From assembly GCF_021462225.1 (NCBI RefSeq), contig NC_061818.1, forward strand, positions 20,157,478-20,221,477: 64,000 nucleotides of DNA. The letters run 5' to 3'. The position numbers and the translations under genes were made by a program. Under the pieces are notes generated by a model. The model was not told the origin of the DNA. It searched no databases and was given only the letters and a program-made list of their open reading frames with translations. Shown in pieces: positions 11,982 through 22,732 of the stretch (positions are counted from its first letter, which is position 1; each line of letters starts with the position of its first letter). Origin of the DNA: Girardinichthys multiradiatus. Lineage: Eukaryota > Chordata > Actinopteri > Cyprinodontiformes > Goodeidae.

Positions 11982-13374
11982 GCGTGAGCATGCATCGTAG
12001 TACAGGTGGAAACGAAAGGTACAGCTCCAGTAGTACATGTACATCTGATTATCTGACTGGGATTATTCAGTGAAGTCCTCAGTCATGAAAATCTGAAGTC
12101 TTTAACCATAAATACAAGTCTTAACAACAAGTCGAGGGTCAGGATTTTTTTTTTTTTTTTTCAAATACCTAAAACATGTTTAAATTTATTCTTACTGCCT
12201 AAAGAGAGGAAAGCGTTTACTGGGCTGACCTTTGACGATTGCCAGTATCAAGGTATGAAACGGCTCCAAGAAAATCAGGTTTCAAAACTGCAAAACAATT
12301 CTGTCATACCCTTCCATGTATTTAAAGTCCTTTTAATCGGATGCAATAAACAGTTTTCTCCAGCCGTTTGGAGCAGAGAATAACGCAACATTTCTACTAT
12401 CCCGACCTGCTGCTGCACAGCAGGCTGAAACATAGCTACTATATTTTTCTCCACACTTACTAGACAGACAAATTTGGTGGCTTGGAAGTCTTTCTGTTCA
12501 TGAAAACCATGAACAGTCGTGGCGGGGAAACTGCAGATTATTTGAGAGCAAAAAGGTTAAATATTCTGGACAAATAAGCACCGTCTTTATGCATCAAACC
12601 TAGCAGCTTTACTAAAGAATCTCAAATCAGCTCACGTCTATTCACAAATTCTGTTATTAACATCAAAATACAAGCAAACTTTGACTAAGACCAGTCCTAC
12701 TTAGTGAGTTACAGCAGAAACAGCAACCCCTCTGAAGAATAAAGCAAAGACTAAATCAAGTTAAAGATAGATTAAATGTCTGCATATTGTAATGTACTTA
12801 ATATGCACGTGTTACACATTATGTACCTGTAGTAAACGTGAGTGAACCCAAGACTTGAGCAGTTAATGTATAAATAAATAAAAACAGGCACCAACACTGC
12901 GAAACGAGATGATTTAAGTTTAATTAAACTACAGTTTTGCAATAGAAAACACATTTTAGTTCACCTTTATTAATTAAAACTGTCGTAACTTAGCTCTCTG
13001 CAGAAATATTTAATCAACTGATCACGGGAAACTTATCTCAAATTGCCTGATAAGGCAGTGAAGCTACAATGGCCTGACCCTGCACTGAACCGGGGTCTAC
13101 CATGGCTTATCATATCAGGTTTTATTAAACAACAGGCAGCAACAATTAAACTTGAATACATTAAGGGATTGTGTGCTGGTACAGTTATTAAAACTGGGGC
13201 TTTAAAACATGAAGCTTTCCTGTTTGAGTCTGGGCTTCTCAGGCTGTCGATGGTGGAGTTTGCACGTTTGTGGGACTTCTCTGTTTGTCAGGAGATATGG
13301 CGACTTATAATTGACCTCAGGAGAAGCTGCGTGCATGCTTGGATGTTTTTCAGCCCTGCAATGGCCTGATGATG
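11982..13374. other. TNRC6 intron, unassigned
   Basis: AT-rich sequence, no supported gene or repeat. Confidence 0.4.
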
Positions 13375-13470
13375 TGTCAAGGTTATACCCTGCCTCTCAC
13401 CAGATGGGATAAAGCCCAGCTTCACTGAACAAGATTAGGTGAGCATAGAAAACCGATGAATGAACATATG
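13375..13470 (+). repeat. 3' fragment of a V-SINE-type repeat
   Basis: The sequence TATACCCTGCCTCTCACC, then a decayed GATAAAGCCCAGC and a GATGAATGA tail, matches the 3' part of the SINE copy at 31,406-31,769. The tRNA-like head and central domain are absent. It ends about 40 bp from the splice donor of the TNRC6 exon, so it sits in the immediately adjacent intron. Confidence 0.5.
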
Positions 13471-13510
13471 AAGGGACGAGCTTTTTCAAAACAAAACTTT
13501 GAGCGTTTAC

Positions 13511-13612
13511 CTTTTTCTGTGTAGCTTCGTTCTTTTTCTTCTCTTCTTGTTTTTTCTTTTTCTTATCTTCCATCAAATGTGTTTCTTCTTGTGTTTTTGC
13601 TTCTTTTCACAG
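13511..13612 (-). CDS. tnrc6: TNRC6 (GW182) lysine-rich N-terminal coding exon
   Basis: The minus strand has a polypyrimidine tract and acceptor (TATATTTTAG), then 102 nt, then donor GTAAAC. From the ATG at 13,573 it encodes MEDKKKKKQEEKKK and continues NEATQKK, ending in phase 0. TNRC6A and TNRC6B, as I recall them, carry a near-identical MEEKKKKKDDKKKK / MEDKKRKKEDKKKK stretch near the N-terminus. TNRC6 proteins bridge Argonaute (through GW repeats) to PABPC and the CCR4-NOT and PAN2-PAN3 deadenylases, in the cytoplasm and P-bodies. An in-frame TGA lies 12 codons upstream of the ATG if the acceptor at 13,613 is used, which favours this start. However, the codons just before it (QEETHL) also resemble the family, so another acceptor and an upstream coding exon remain possible. 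Paralogue a or b is undecided. Confidence 0.68.
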
Positions 13613-15984
13613 CTAAAATATAAAAAGACAGGAAAGGACAGAGCTTTATTTTAACCTCCTGCTGAGTTAGGTACATTGCAGGTCACCAGACTAACTTTTT
13701 GCACTGGTCATAGTGTAGTGCCCAACTTCTTTCTTACAAGCTGAAATCAACACGCTGAACAAAGTTCACTACCCGTTAGAAGTTGATAACAATCAGTGGC
13801 ACAAACACTCAACCCAACCAGCTGAGAGATAGCTGTGCTTTTACCACTAGTGAAGATCCTCTAAGCTATTTTTGTCTGTCCTAAAAGTCGGCATTTGAAA
13901 TTGAGCGCACGTTTTGAGGCTCTTCTTGTGAATAGTTGATGGAACTTATGTGTTGGTACAGTTTGTCACCAGACAAGGCAAGCACTGCGCCAGTTAGCCC
14001 TGGTTTGCACATCATTTTGAATGGGCACATTAGCCAGGTCAACCCCCGGCTGACTGACTCAGCTCATCTGCTTTGAGAACATACAAACGCAAAAGGCTGC
14101 AGATTCTGGGTGAAAAGTTAAACTACGGAGTACTAGCTGCAGGCGCAGCGACTGAGGACTTAACTTGGGCTGTGTTCATTCTTTCTACATGTTGTAGTGG
14201 AGTGGAGCCATGCGGTGCTGGAACCGTGAATGGAAAAGAAGCAATAGTTGCCCCCCCCGGAGATGATACTTCCAGTTTTTAGTCTACATTCATCCTGGGA
14301 AATGGATCCCATCACAAGCAATGTTCAGGATCTACCACAGGAACACGACCCATAGCACCATTTAGGGTTACTGACATGTTTTAACCTATGACCTCTATGA
14401 GCAGCTCTAAAGAAAAAAGCTTTCTCAACAATCAAACACCCAAAAGCCACGTCTTGTTTCACATGGAAAGAGATCTAGAGCCTTATGACATATCCATCCC
14501 AGAGTCTATAATGGAAAAATGGAAAAATAGGGATTATTAATATAATTAATCAAATTTTTAAGCATAAAGCACATATTAAAAAGGCAAACATGAATGGGAA
14601 GACACTTATTTTTAACCCTGAAATGTGACATTGTTTGTGAAACCATTAGCCAGTTCTCCTGCCAATGTGCTGCTGCAGGCGATGGTGACGTGTGCCACTG
14701 CCTGGCAACAGGCGCTCCCAGAGGTCCCAGTGGGCAGTCAGGTGGAGACAGACAGCACCCTTTAGCGTAGCGCTGAAGTCGGTTTTGTCTAATCATGGAA
14801 CTGGGAAACTAAGGTGGCTGAAACTGAGAAAAGGTCTTGAGCTGAAGCTTAAATCTGATTTCTGAAGTTAGGGAGCTGAAGATGTCATGAGAGTTTGTAC
14901 TAACATTTTTATTCCATTTCCAGATCAACTTTTATTGGCCTTTGAGGCAAATGTTAGCAAATTCTGGGAAAACATTTGTTTTAATGCATTTAGTGAATAT
15001 ATAAACAACTAATTTGATACTGTGTTGAAACACAGGTTAGCTGAGATCTGGAATCAGGTTTCCATCCAACATGCCAGCGTATATTTCAATAAGTTGCCAG
15101 GGAGACAATCACATAAAATGTCATCATGTCATGTCATCTCATAACTTTTTACTAATACTAATAAAGAAAAGCAGCGGGATTGTAACAATAGGGAAATTTG
15201 ATGGCCATGCATGTATTTTTTCCACTTTGGTCACAAACGAAGCCTCTTTTTACTGTTTTTCTTAGACCTCACTTTATATTATGTTTGTGAAAAGAAACCA
15301 CAATTATATTCGAGACTGAATTAAACAGACCTTTGTTTCCGTATTATGTACAATTGGCCACCAATAAAAAGGAAATGACCCCCACCCCCTGACTCTGAAC
15401 TCTGACCCTGTGGCTATTGACCAGCTTTTACTAACCACAACCCAAAATACAGATACAACTTGTTTGTTCAGCAGTATCAAATAGAATATCAAATATTACC
15501 AGCAGATTTGAGAACAAAAATACAAAAAAAGTTAAAATTAAGATTAAAAATTCAGATGAAACTGCTTAGAACTCAGTTGTTTAAGATACAGGTAAAGACA
15601 TACTTTTGAAGCGATCATCCCACAAGCAGCAGCAATAATGTAAGCTGCGTTGTAAATTTTGTTGCCAGTAATAGGAAGAGGGCTGCTACTCATACCCATC
15701 AACACATTATTTTTAAAGCACCAACAGGCTGATTTAGAACCTGCAGCTGCAATATTAAATATAAATGGTGTTGCATCAGTGAGGCTTTTGTCATGTAGGC
15801 AATAAGTGAGATGCTCTAGTTAATGTGAGCTGCTGTCCTCCGTTGACCTGAGAGGTTGGCAGAGTCAAAATGGCTGCGGTTGCAAACATTTGCTCGCCAA
15901 GCACAGCTGAAAGCTTAACGTATAAAGTCCTAAACATGTGCATCCCTTGGACAACTGAGCATACTGATCGATTGTTTTACAGCA
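13613..15984. other. Large TNRC6 intron, unassigned part
   Basis: Non-coding on inspection. It contains AT-rich stretches and short unsupported open frames only. Confidence 0.4.
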
Positions 15985-16289
15985 TCTTTTCTACCTTTTG
16001 TCAAGTTACAACGGCAGGTTATTTGGATTTTACACGACAGACTCAGTCAAAGTAGTGCATAATTGTAAAGTGCAAGGGAAAACATAGATTTTCAATGTTT
16101 ATTTTACAATTAAATGTCTATAAATTGTAGCATGCTTTTGTATTCCATCCCCTTTACTTTGATCCTCCAAAACACAGCACTACCATGTGGTGGTCTATCA
16201 CATAAAATAAAACATGAAAGTTTAAAATATTAACATGGCAAAGTGTAAAAAGGTAAAGATCTGTGAATGCTTTTGCAAGGCCCTGAATG
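15985..16289. mobile_element. Internally deleted Tc1-like element (both arms, no transposase)
   Basis: The left half (TTTTGTCAAGTTACAAC ... AAAGTAGTGCATAATTGT ... CCCCTTTACTTTGATCC) matches one arm of the Tc1 family seen at 6.2 and 31.2 kb. The right half (GGTCTATCACATAAAAT ... TTTTGCAAGGCCCTG) matches the opposite arm. Nothing of the transposase lies between them, so this is a deletion derivative of MITE type. It is directly followed by the TA target of the full-length element at 16,292. Confidence 0.6.
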
Positions 16290-16291
16290 TA

Positions 16292-17894
16292 CAGGTCCTT
16301 CTCAAAATATTAGCATATTGTGATAAAGTTCATTATTTTCCATAATGTCATGATGAAAATTTAACATTCATATATTTTAGATTCATTGCACACTAACTGA
16401 AATATTTCAGGTCTTTTATTGTCTTAATACGGATGATTTTGGCATACAGCTCATGAAAACCCAAAATTCCTATCTCACAAAATTAGCATATCATTAAAAG
16501 GGTCTCTAAACGAGCTATGAACCTAATCATCTGAATCAACGAGTTAACTCTAAACACCTGCAAAAGATTCCTGAGGCCTTTAAAACTCCCAGCCTGGTTC
16601 ATCGCTCAAAACCCCAATCATGGGTAAGACTGCCGACCTGACTGCTGTCCAGAAGGCCACTATTGACACCCTCAAGCAAGAGGGTAAGACACAGAAAGAC
16701 ATTTCTGAACGAATAGACTGTTCCCAGAGTGCTGTATCAAGGCACCTCAGTAGGAAGTCTGTGGGAAGGAAAAAGTGTGGCAGAAAACGCTGCACAACGA
16801 GAAGAGCAGACCTGAGGAAGATTGTGGAGAAGGGCCGATTCCAGACCTCGGGGGACCTGCGGAAGCAGTGGACTGAGTCTGGAGTAGAAACATCCAGAGC
16901 CACCGTGCACAGGCGTGTGCAGGAAATGGGCTACAGGTGCCGCATTCCCCAGGTCAAGCCACTTTTGAACCAGAAACAGCGGCAGAAGCGCCTGACCTGG
17001 GCTACAGAGAAGCAGCACTGGACTGTTGCTCAGTGGTCCAAAGAACTTTTTTCGGATGAAAGCAAATTCTGCATGTCATTCGGAAATCAAGGTGCCAGAG
17101 TCTGGAGGAAGACTGGGGAGAAGGAAATGCCAAAATGCCAGAAGTCCAGTGTCAAGTACCCAGTCAGTTATGGTCTGGGGTGCCATGTCAGCTGCTGGTG
17201 TTGGTCCACTGTGTTTTATCAAGGGCAGGGTCAATGCAGCTAGCTATCAGGAGATTTTGGAGCACTTCATGCTTCCATCTGCTGAAAAGCTTTATGGAGA
17301 TGAAGATTTCATTTTTCAGCACGACCTGGCACCTGCTCACAGTGCCAAAACCACTGGTAAATGGTTTACTGACCATGGTATCACTGTGCTCAATTGGCCT
17401 GCCAACTCTCCTGACCTGAACCCCACAGATTCTCTGTGGGATATTGTGAAGAGAACGTTGAGAGACTCAAGACCCAACACTCTGGATGAGCTAAAGGCCG
17501 CTATCGAAGCATCCTGGGCCTCCATAAGACCTCAGCAGTGCCACAGGCTGATTGCCTCCATGCCACGCCGCATTGAAGCAGTCATTTCTGCCAAAGGATT
17601 CCCGACCAAGTATTGAGTGCATAACTGTACATGATTATTTGAAGGTTGACGTTTTTTTGTATTAAAAACACTTTTCTTTTATTGGTCGGATGAAATATGC
17701 TAATTTTGTGAGATAGGAATTTTGGGTTTTCATGAGCTGTATGCCAAAATCATCCGTATTAAGACAATAAAAGACCTGAAATATTTCAGTTAGTGTGCGA
17801 TTAATCTAAAATATATGAATGTTAAATTTTCATCATGACATTATGGAAAATAATGAACTTTATCACAATATGCTAATATTTTGAGAAGGACCTG
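16292..17894 (+). mobile_element. Tc1-like DD34E transposon, copy A (full length)
   Basis: Flanked by TA at 16,290-16,291 and 17,895-17,896. Both ends carry an inverted repeat of about 200 bp beginning CAGGTCCTTCTCAAAAT. The inner end of each repeat has a second AAAATTAGCATAT-type motif, giving an IR/DR layout. It is nearly identical to the copies at 22.7, 46.0, 59.7 and 63.5 kb, which implies a fairly recent burst. Its transposase gene is broken. Confidence 0.93.
16620..17616 (+). pseudogene. Tc1 transposase, copy A (frameshifted)
   Basis: It begins MGKTADLTAV like the intact 334-aa copy at 59,984. A 6-nt in-frame deletion removes residues around GDRT (near 16,805). A 2-nt deletion near 17,160 (CCCAGTCAG where the intact copy has CCCACAGTCAG) shifts the frame, so the second half is read in another frame up to 17,616. 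The first catalytic aspartate is kept (FSDESKF). The second is also present (FQHD), but the glutamate motif reads NPTDSLWD instead of NPIENLWD, so even without the frameshift the third catalytic residue is changed E to D. Terminal-repeat binding helix-turn-helix and GRKR segments are present. The product should be inactive. Confidence 0.9.
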
Positions 17895-17896
17895 TA

Positions 17897-18962
17897 ATGT
17901 CAAAATGTCAATCGAAAATATACCAGGAACTTGTACTACCAACTCAACCACACTGAAGCAGAAAACAAAAAAATCACACATATTTGAACTCATATGTAGT
18001 AGCAGTAGATGATGCATTATGAGTTTTTAACATTGAAGCACTTTTCATGCGAATTTAAAGGTCAAAAGCCAACAAACTGAAGTCTGCTGTGGAATTATAC
18101 TCTCCTGTCAGCTCATCAGGATTAGAGCTTGGTGTTCCCCTTTAAACTAGACACTCACTGCAATGATAAAGGCTGCATAAAAAAGGACAGAAAAGAGACT
18201 AAGGAGAGATCAAGGTGAGTCAATTATAAGCAAGTGCAAAACTGGTAAAACAAATTATGCAGAAATTGAGAGTAAATGTGTGAACAAGTAAATGGCTTGC
18301 TGCTGCACACTTGAGCAATAAAGATGGGGGGGGTGAAGTCTACCAACAATGAAGCTGGTAAGTGTGGACATGTTAGAGATCGGGGGGAGGGGTGGCAGAC
18401 CATTGCCGACAGTAGCTGGGCACGGAGCCAGGAATGCCTTCGCATGCCTTGCCAACAACGATAGCAACAGCCGCTGCAGCTAATGGAGATCATGCAAAGC
18501 ATCGTCTGCACTTTTGGAACTCGAAGGCTCTTTCACCTTTCTGGTTTTCAAATGCAAAACCTCAGACACAGGAAAAAAAAAAGGCAAATGTGTTGCTCGT
18601 GCCTTCAGGTTGCATGAAGGTTTAGAAGAAAACTGCACAGTAAGCACTGACAAAGTCCCAATGCTCTGCAAAGAGGATTGCACTCTGTAAACTACTTGGA
18701 GCTATTCACAGAGTAGCCATCATAATGCCTAATGGCGTAGAAAAGAGAAGTGTAGGCTTCAGTTCTGCCTGTTCTGTGAAGAGGCACTTGAATACTTTGT
18801 ATTGATGCAATGCAAAAGCCTAATCTGAAGCAGGTTCTATCCCATGGGTGATGATGGGGAAAAAAAACTATAAAAAAGTTAGATGACAATTTATTGGTAC
18901 AACAGATTAGAGAACAACAAATATAAACAATGTATAAGCAAAAACATCTAGCTGCTGAGCAG
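17897..18962. other. TNRC6 intron, unassigned
   Basis: No supported gene. Contains a G-rich run (GGGGGGGTG near 18,325) but no recognisable element. Confidence 0.4.
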
Positions 18963-19140
18963 TAGGACTGCACGGTGGTTGGTGATCAAAACTTTTGATT
19001 TACAGTTCTGGGTTCAAACATATTCTGGCTGAGTTTGCATGTTCTTCCACTGTATACATGGGATTTCTCCTAGTACTCCAGTTTTGTCCCACTATCAAAA
19101 AAAAAACATTCATGTGAGTTTAATTAGATTCTAAAACTCA
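18963..19140 (+). repeat. Decayed V-SINE-type repeat
   Basis: The head GGACTGCACGGTGGTTGG, the tRNA-like box B relic CTGGGTTCAAAC, the core GAGTTTGCATGTTCTTCC and the downstream CATTCATGTGAG align in order with the SINE at 31,406. Divergence is high. The 3' half is missing after about 19,140. The 440 bp to the right (to 19,581) hold nothing recognisable. Confidence 0.6.
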
Positions 19141-19732
19141 GCCAACTCGCTCTGAAGCAGGAACATCTGCAGGAACTGTTGTTTGTGTCGCTCAGGGTTT
19201 CTGCTGAATTTCTAGTTAGTAATTCCTCACATTTTCAGACTCCATTTTTTTCATGTCTTACTGTGTATTTGCAGTGAGTGCTTGGACTGTGATCAGACCT
19301 TTATTATTTGTATCTTTTCAAATGCAAACTGGATTATGATATAAGGATATTGGAATGATGGCTGTAAACACCAGCAAAACAAAAAGGTTTCTGATAATTT
19401 TCCTTTAACCTTTAGGTTTGTCGTTACAGCGTTTAAGTCTTCTTCTACAACAATTGAGTTTGGTAAATTAAACGATGTTACTACTCAGACCAGAGGTTTG
19501 AGCTGGCACTAAAAAAGGCTCGATTTGGATCCAGATTGTTGATAAATTCTTGAACACTGACATTGTGAAAGACCAAAATGTAGATTTTTGGTAAGTCCAT
19601 CCATCCATCCATTGTCTTCCGGTTATCCGGGGTCGGGTCGCGGGGGCAGCAGCCTAAGCAGAGAGACCCAGACTTCCCTCTCCCCAGCCACTTGGGCGAG
19701 CTCGTCCGGGGGAATCCCAAGGCGTTCCCAGG

Positions 19733-20982
19733 CTAGCCAAGAAACATAGTCCCTCCAGCGGTCCTGGGTCTTCCTCTGGGCCTCCTCCTGGTGGGACGTG
19801 CCAGGAACACCTCACCTGGGAGGCGTCCAGGAGGCATCCTAACCAGATGCCTGAGCCACCTCAACTGGCTCCTCTCAACGTTGAGAAGCAGTGGCTCTAC
19901 TCTGAGTCCCTCCCGGATGACCGAGCTTTTCACCCTATCTCTAAGGAAGAGCTCAGACACCGTGCGGAGGAAACTCCTTTCGGCCGCTTGTATCTGTGAT
20001 CTTGTTCTTTCGGTCATGACCCAAAGCTCATGACCATAATGATATAGAAACGTAGATCTAGCGGTAAATCGAGAGCTTCTCTTGTTGACTCTCTCTTCAC
20101 CATGACAGACCGGTAGAGCGCACGCATCACTACTGATGCAGCACCAATCCGTCTATCGATCTCCCGCTCCATTTTTCCCTCATTCGTGGAGCCAATGATT
20201 CTCATCCCAGCCGCTTCACACTCGGCTGCGAACTGCTCCAATGAGAGCTGTAGATCACAAGCTGATGAAGCCAATAGGACCACATCACCCGCAAAAAGCA
20301 GGGACGCAATCCTAAGGCCACCAAAACGGATCCCCTCAACACCTTGTCTGCGCCTAGAAATTCTGTTCATAAAAGTTATGAACAGAATCGGTGACAAAGG
20401 ACAGCCCTGCCGGAGTCCAACATGCACTGAGAACAGGTTCAACTTAGTGCCGGCAATGCGGACCAAACTCCTACTCCGCTTGTACAGAGACCGGATGGCC
20501 CGTATCAAAGGGCAACCTTGCCGGGTTCCAATCCTTACCGGAAACGAGACCGACTTACTGCCGGCAATGCGGACCAAGCTCAGACGCCGGTCATACAGGG
20601 ACCTAATAGCCTGTATCAAAGGGCCAGGTACCCCATACTCCCAGAGTACCCCCCACAGGACTCCCTCGAACGCCTTCTCCAAGTCCACAAAGCACAAGTA
20701 GACTGGTTGGGCGAACTCCCATGCACCCTCCAGGACCCTGCTGAGGGTGTAGAGCTGGTCCAGTGTTCCACGGCCAGGACAAAAACCACACTGCTCTTCC
20801 TGAATCTGAGGTTCGACTATCCGATGGACCCTCCTCTCAAGAACCCCAGAATTGACCTTACCAGGGAGGCTTAAGAGTGTGACTCCCCTATAGTTGGAAC
20901 ACACTCTACGGCCCCCCTTTTTGAATAGGGGGACCACAACCGGCCTGCCAATCCAGTGGAACTGCCCCTGATGTCCATGCAA
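19733..20982 (-). pseudogene. Rex3 reverse transcriptase fragment
   Basis: Reading from 20,982, the palm-domain motifs appear in order: CFVDLEKAFEGV, RQGCPLSPILF, then LLFAGDVVLLAS, where the active-site FADD has become FAGD. About 50 codons are deleted between AAGMRI and NEGKMEREIDRR relative to the family, and the frame changes near 20,015. The C-terminal part (MTERTRSQIQAAE ... LRWLRHLVRMPPGRLP) continues to 19,733. A 37-codon segment is duplicated in tandem (see 20,399-20,620). With the missing aspartate, deletion and frameshift it cannot encode active enzyme. Confidence 0.88.
20399..20620 (-). repeat. 111-bp in-frame tandem duplication within Rex3
   Basis: The motif GCCGGCAATGCGGACCAA starts at 20,449 and again at 20,560, exactly 111 bp apart. 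At protein level this gives two copies of IRAIRSLYxRxRSLVRIAG followed by RxGxRQGCPL. The copies differ at many positions, so the duplication is old or involved diverged templates. Confidence 0.85.
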
Positions 20983-21078
20983 TGCTGCAGAGTCACGTTA
21001 GCCAACACAACCCTACAACATCCAGAGCCTTTTTTTTAAACACCTTGGTTACCTCAGCACCAGAGATTTTTGGTAAGT

Positions 21079-22644
21079 ATTCAACTTAAATATGGAGCTA
21101 AAGAGTGTTAGGCCTTTTCACATTTAAGATTCCTACACATATTTAATGGATGGATGGAAATTCAGATATTTCTTGTTCTATATTAATCCAGACTTGGAGA
21201 ATAGTGGTAAACCAAGCATCATACTTCCCCAGACTGTGTACCTCCCCTGTACCTCCCCTCTGCCTGGGTCTCCTGTATCTGTGAGCAGGATTAGGTCAGA
21301 AAACGCATGCATGAATATCCGCATTAATATTCTCCATGCAAGTGAACTCACATAGCACTAATATGAGATCTGACATATAAACAAATAGTCTGAACCATAT
21401 TTATACAGACTGTGACACATGCATTTATAAACAGACTTTTTAGCCAATCAATGAGTAATGACAACTAATAGCATCTGTAAATTTATTCAAGTTTTAAGTT
21501 AAAGGATTCTCATTTCATTCAAAGCAAGATCATCATTTTCATACAGAATTATGGATGTTGAGAACCAGCCAAACCAAATAATACAATCTGGCGAAATATC
21601 CCTCAGTTATTCAAGCAAAAGGACATCAAGAGTTGTAAAGTGAAAATTATGCTATGACCTAATCTGTATAATAATCACAGCATTTAGCGGTCTGGTTTTG
21701 TTATCAACCCCCTTACCCCCATTCTTTTTATGCCTCTCTGTGAATAGACACTGCCTCTTTTCACAGGCTTTGGTTCCTGAGTGGGGCCCCCTAACCCAGC
21801 AGCGAGAGAAATAACCCTGGTGACCCCTTCTCTTAACCACCACCTCCTCAAGACCAAATTTAGGCATCATAGCACATTAATAAAACCAGCAGGAATTAAA
21901 GTCTACATTAGTTTGCCCTCCTAATGCGTCAGAGTAGCGGCATCCCCCAGCAGGTATGTTACTATCAGCGAGTCTGTAGCTGCCATATTTGCTCCAGTTG
22001 CTTGATTGATAACGCTATTGCTGCGACATCCCCTAAAAGTCTGTTTTGTGGTTTGCATTTTGCACAAGTTTCATTAATAACCTACTCAGAAAATCACTCA
22101 TTCAATGCCTTCAATGACATCTACACCAAAGGCCTATTGATTTGATACAGGACCACAAACTTAACCATCATATGCCACTTTCACTAGAGACAGCTGGCTT
22201 AAATGGCTATAGGAATTGCAATAAATTAAAATGTATTGTGATACAAAATCTTCTGAAAATAATTTAAAATTACATAAAACTGATGATATGAAAGTGTCAA
22301 GGTAATTAGTTTTCTCCAGCTCTACTGAGGGTGGAATGTCGCGGTGCTGCCCCTCTCCCTTCACTTGCTAGGTACTGCTGGTTAGCAGGCTGAAAAATAG
22401 ACTAGTGCACATGACCCCACCTAACAAGAAAAACAAATTTGATTGCTTGGAAACATTTTCCAACGGTCATTGAAACTGATGGACGATCACCCATTCCCAT
22501 TCTTAAGCTATCGCTGTCACAAAACTACAGTTGGCGAGCTACATATCTGCTCATTAGTCGACTGCACAGTCCACTTGAGCAGACTGACTAATCGACAAGC
22601 TAACACCAGCTTGTTAGACTTTGGTTACTATCTAACGGGAGTGT
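21079..22644. other. TNRC6 intron, unassigned
   Basis: No supported gene or element. Confidence 0.4.
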
Positions 22645-22732
22645 CACACTCCAGTCCTCATAGGCCAGTGTCTTGCAACTATTACCTCCTCATGCACTCA
22701 GGTTCTACAGAGTCCTGCTGATGACCTAATTA
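22645..22732. repeat. Short dispersed-repeat fragment
   Basis: CACTCCAGTCCTCATAGGCC and the following CAGTGTCTTGCAACT ... CACTCAGGTTCTACAGAGTC resemble a common fish repeat. A related fragment, CTCCAGTCCTCAAGAGCCAC, is at 39,930. The class is unknown to me. Confidence 0.4.

Larger units (their letters stand above)
19597..21063 (-). mobile_element. Rex3 (RTE-clade) retrotransposon, 5'-truncated
   Basis: A 15-bp direct repeat AGATTTTTGGTAAGT flanks it exactly (19,582-19,596 and 21,064-21,078). The minus-strand 3' end is a run of GATG units (seen as CCATCCATCCATCC at about 19,597), the known tail of fish Rex3. The segment CGGTGACAAAGGACAGCCCT at about 20,390 matches the conserved Rex3 reverse-transcriptase stretch known to me from published PCR primers. 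Only the 3' part is present, the usual result of incomplete target-primed reverse transcription. The endonuclease and start are absent. Confidence 0.88.

Noticed and set aside
16580..16903. Minus-strand 107-aa frame MALDVSTPDSV..., repeated at 23,724, 46,951 and 59,944
   Set aside because: It is the antisense of the transposase gene and recurs only because the transposon does.
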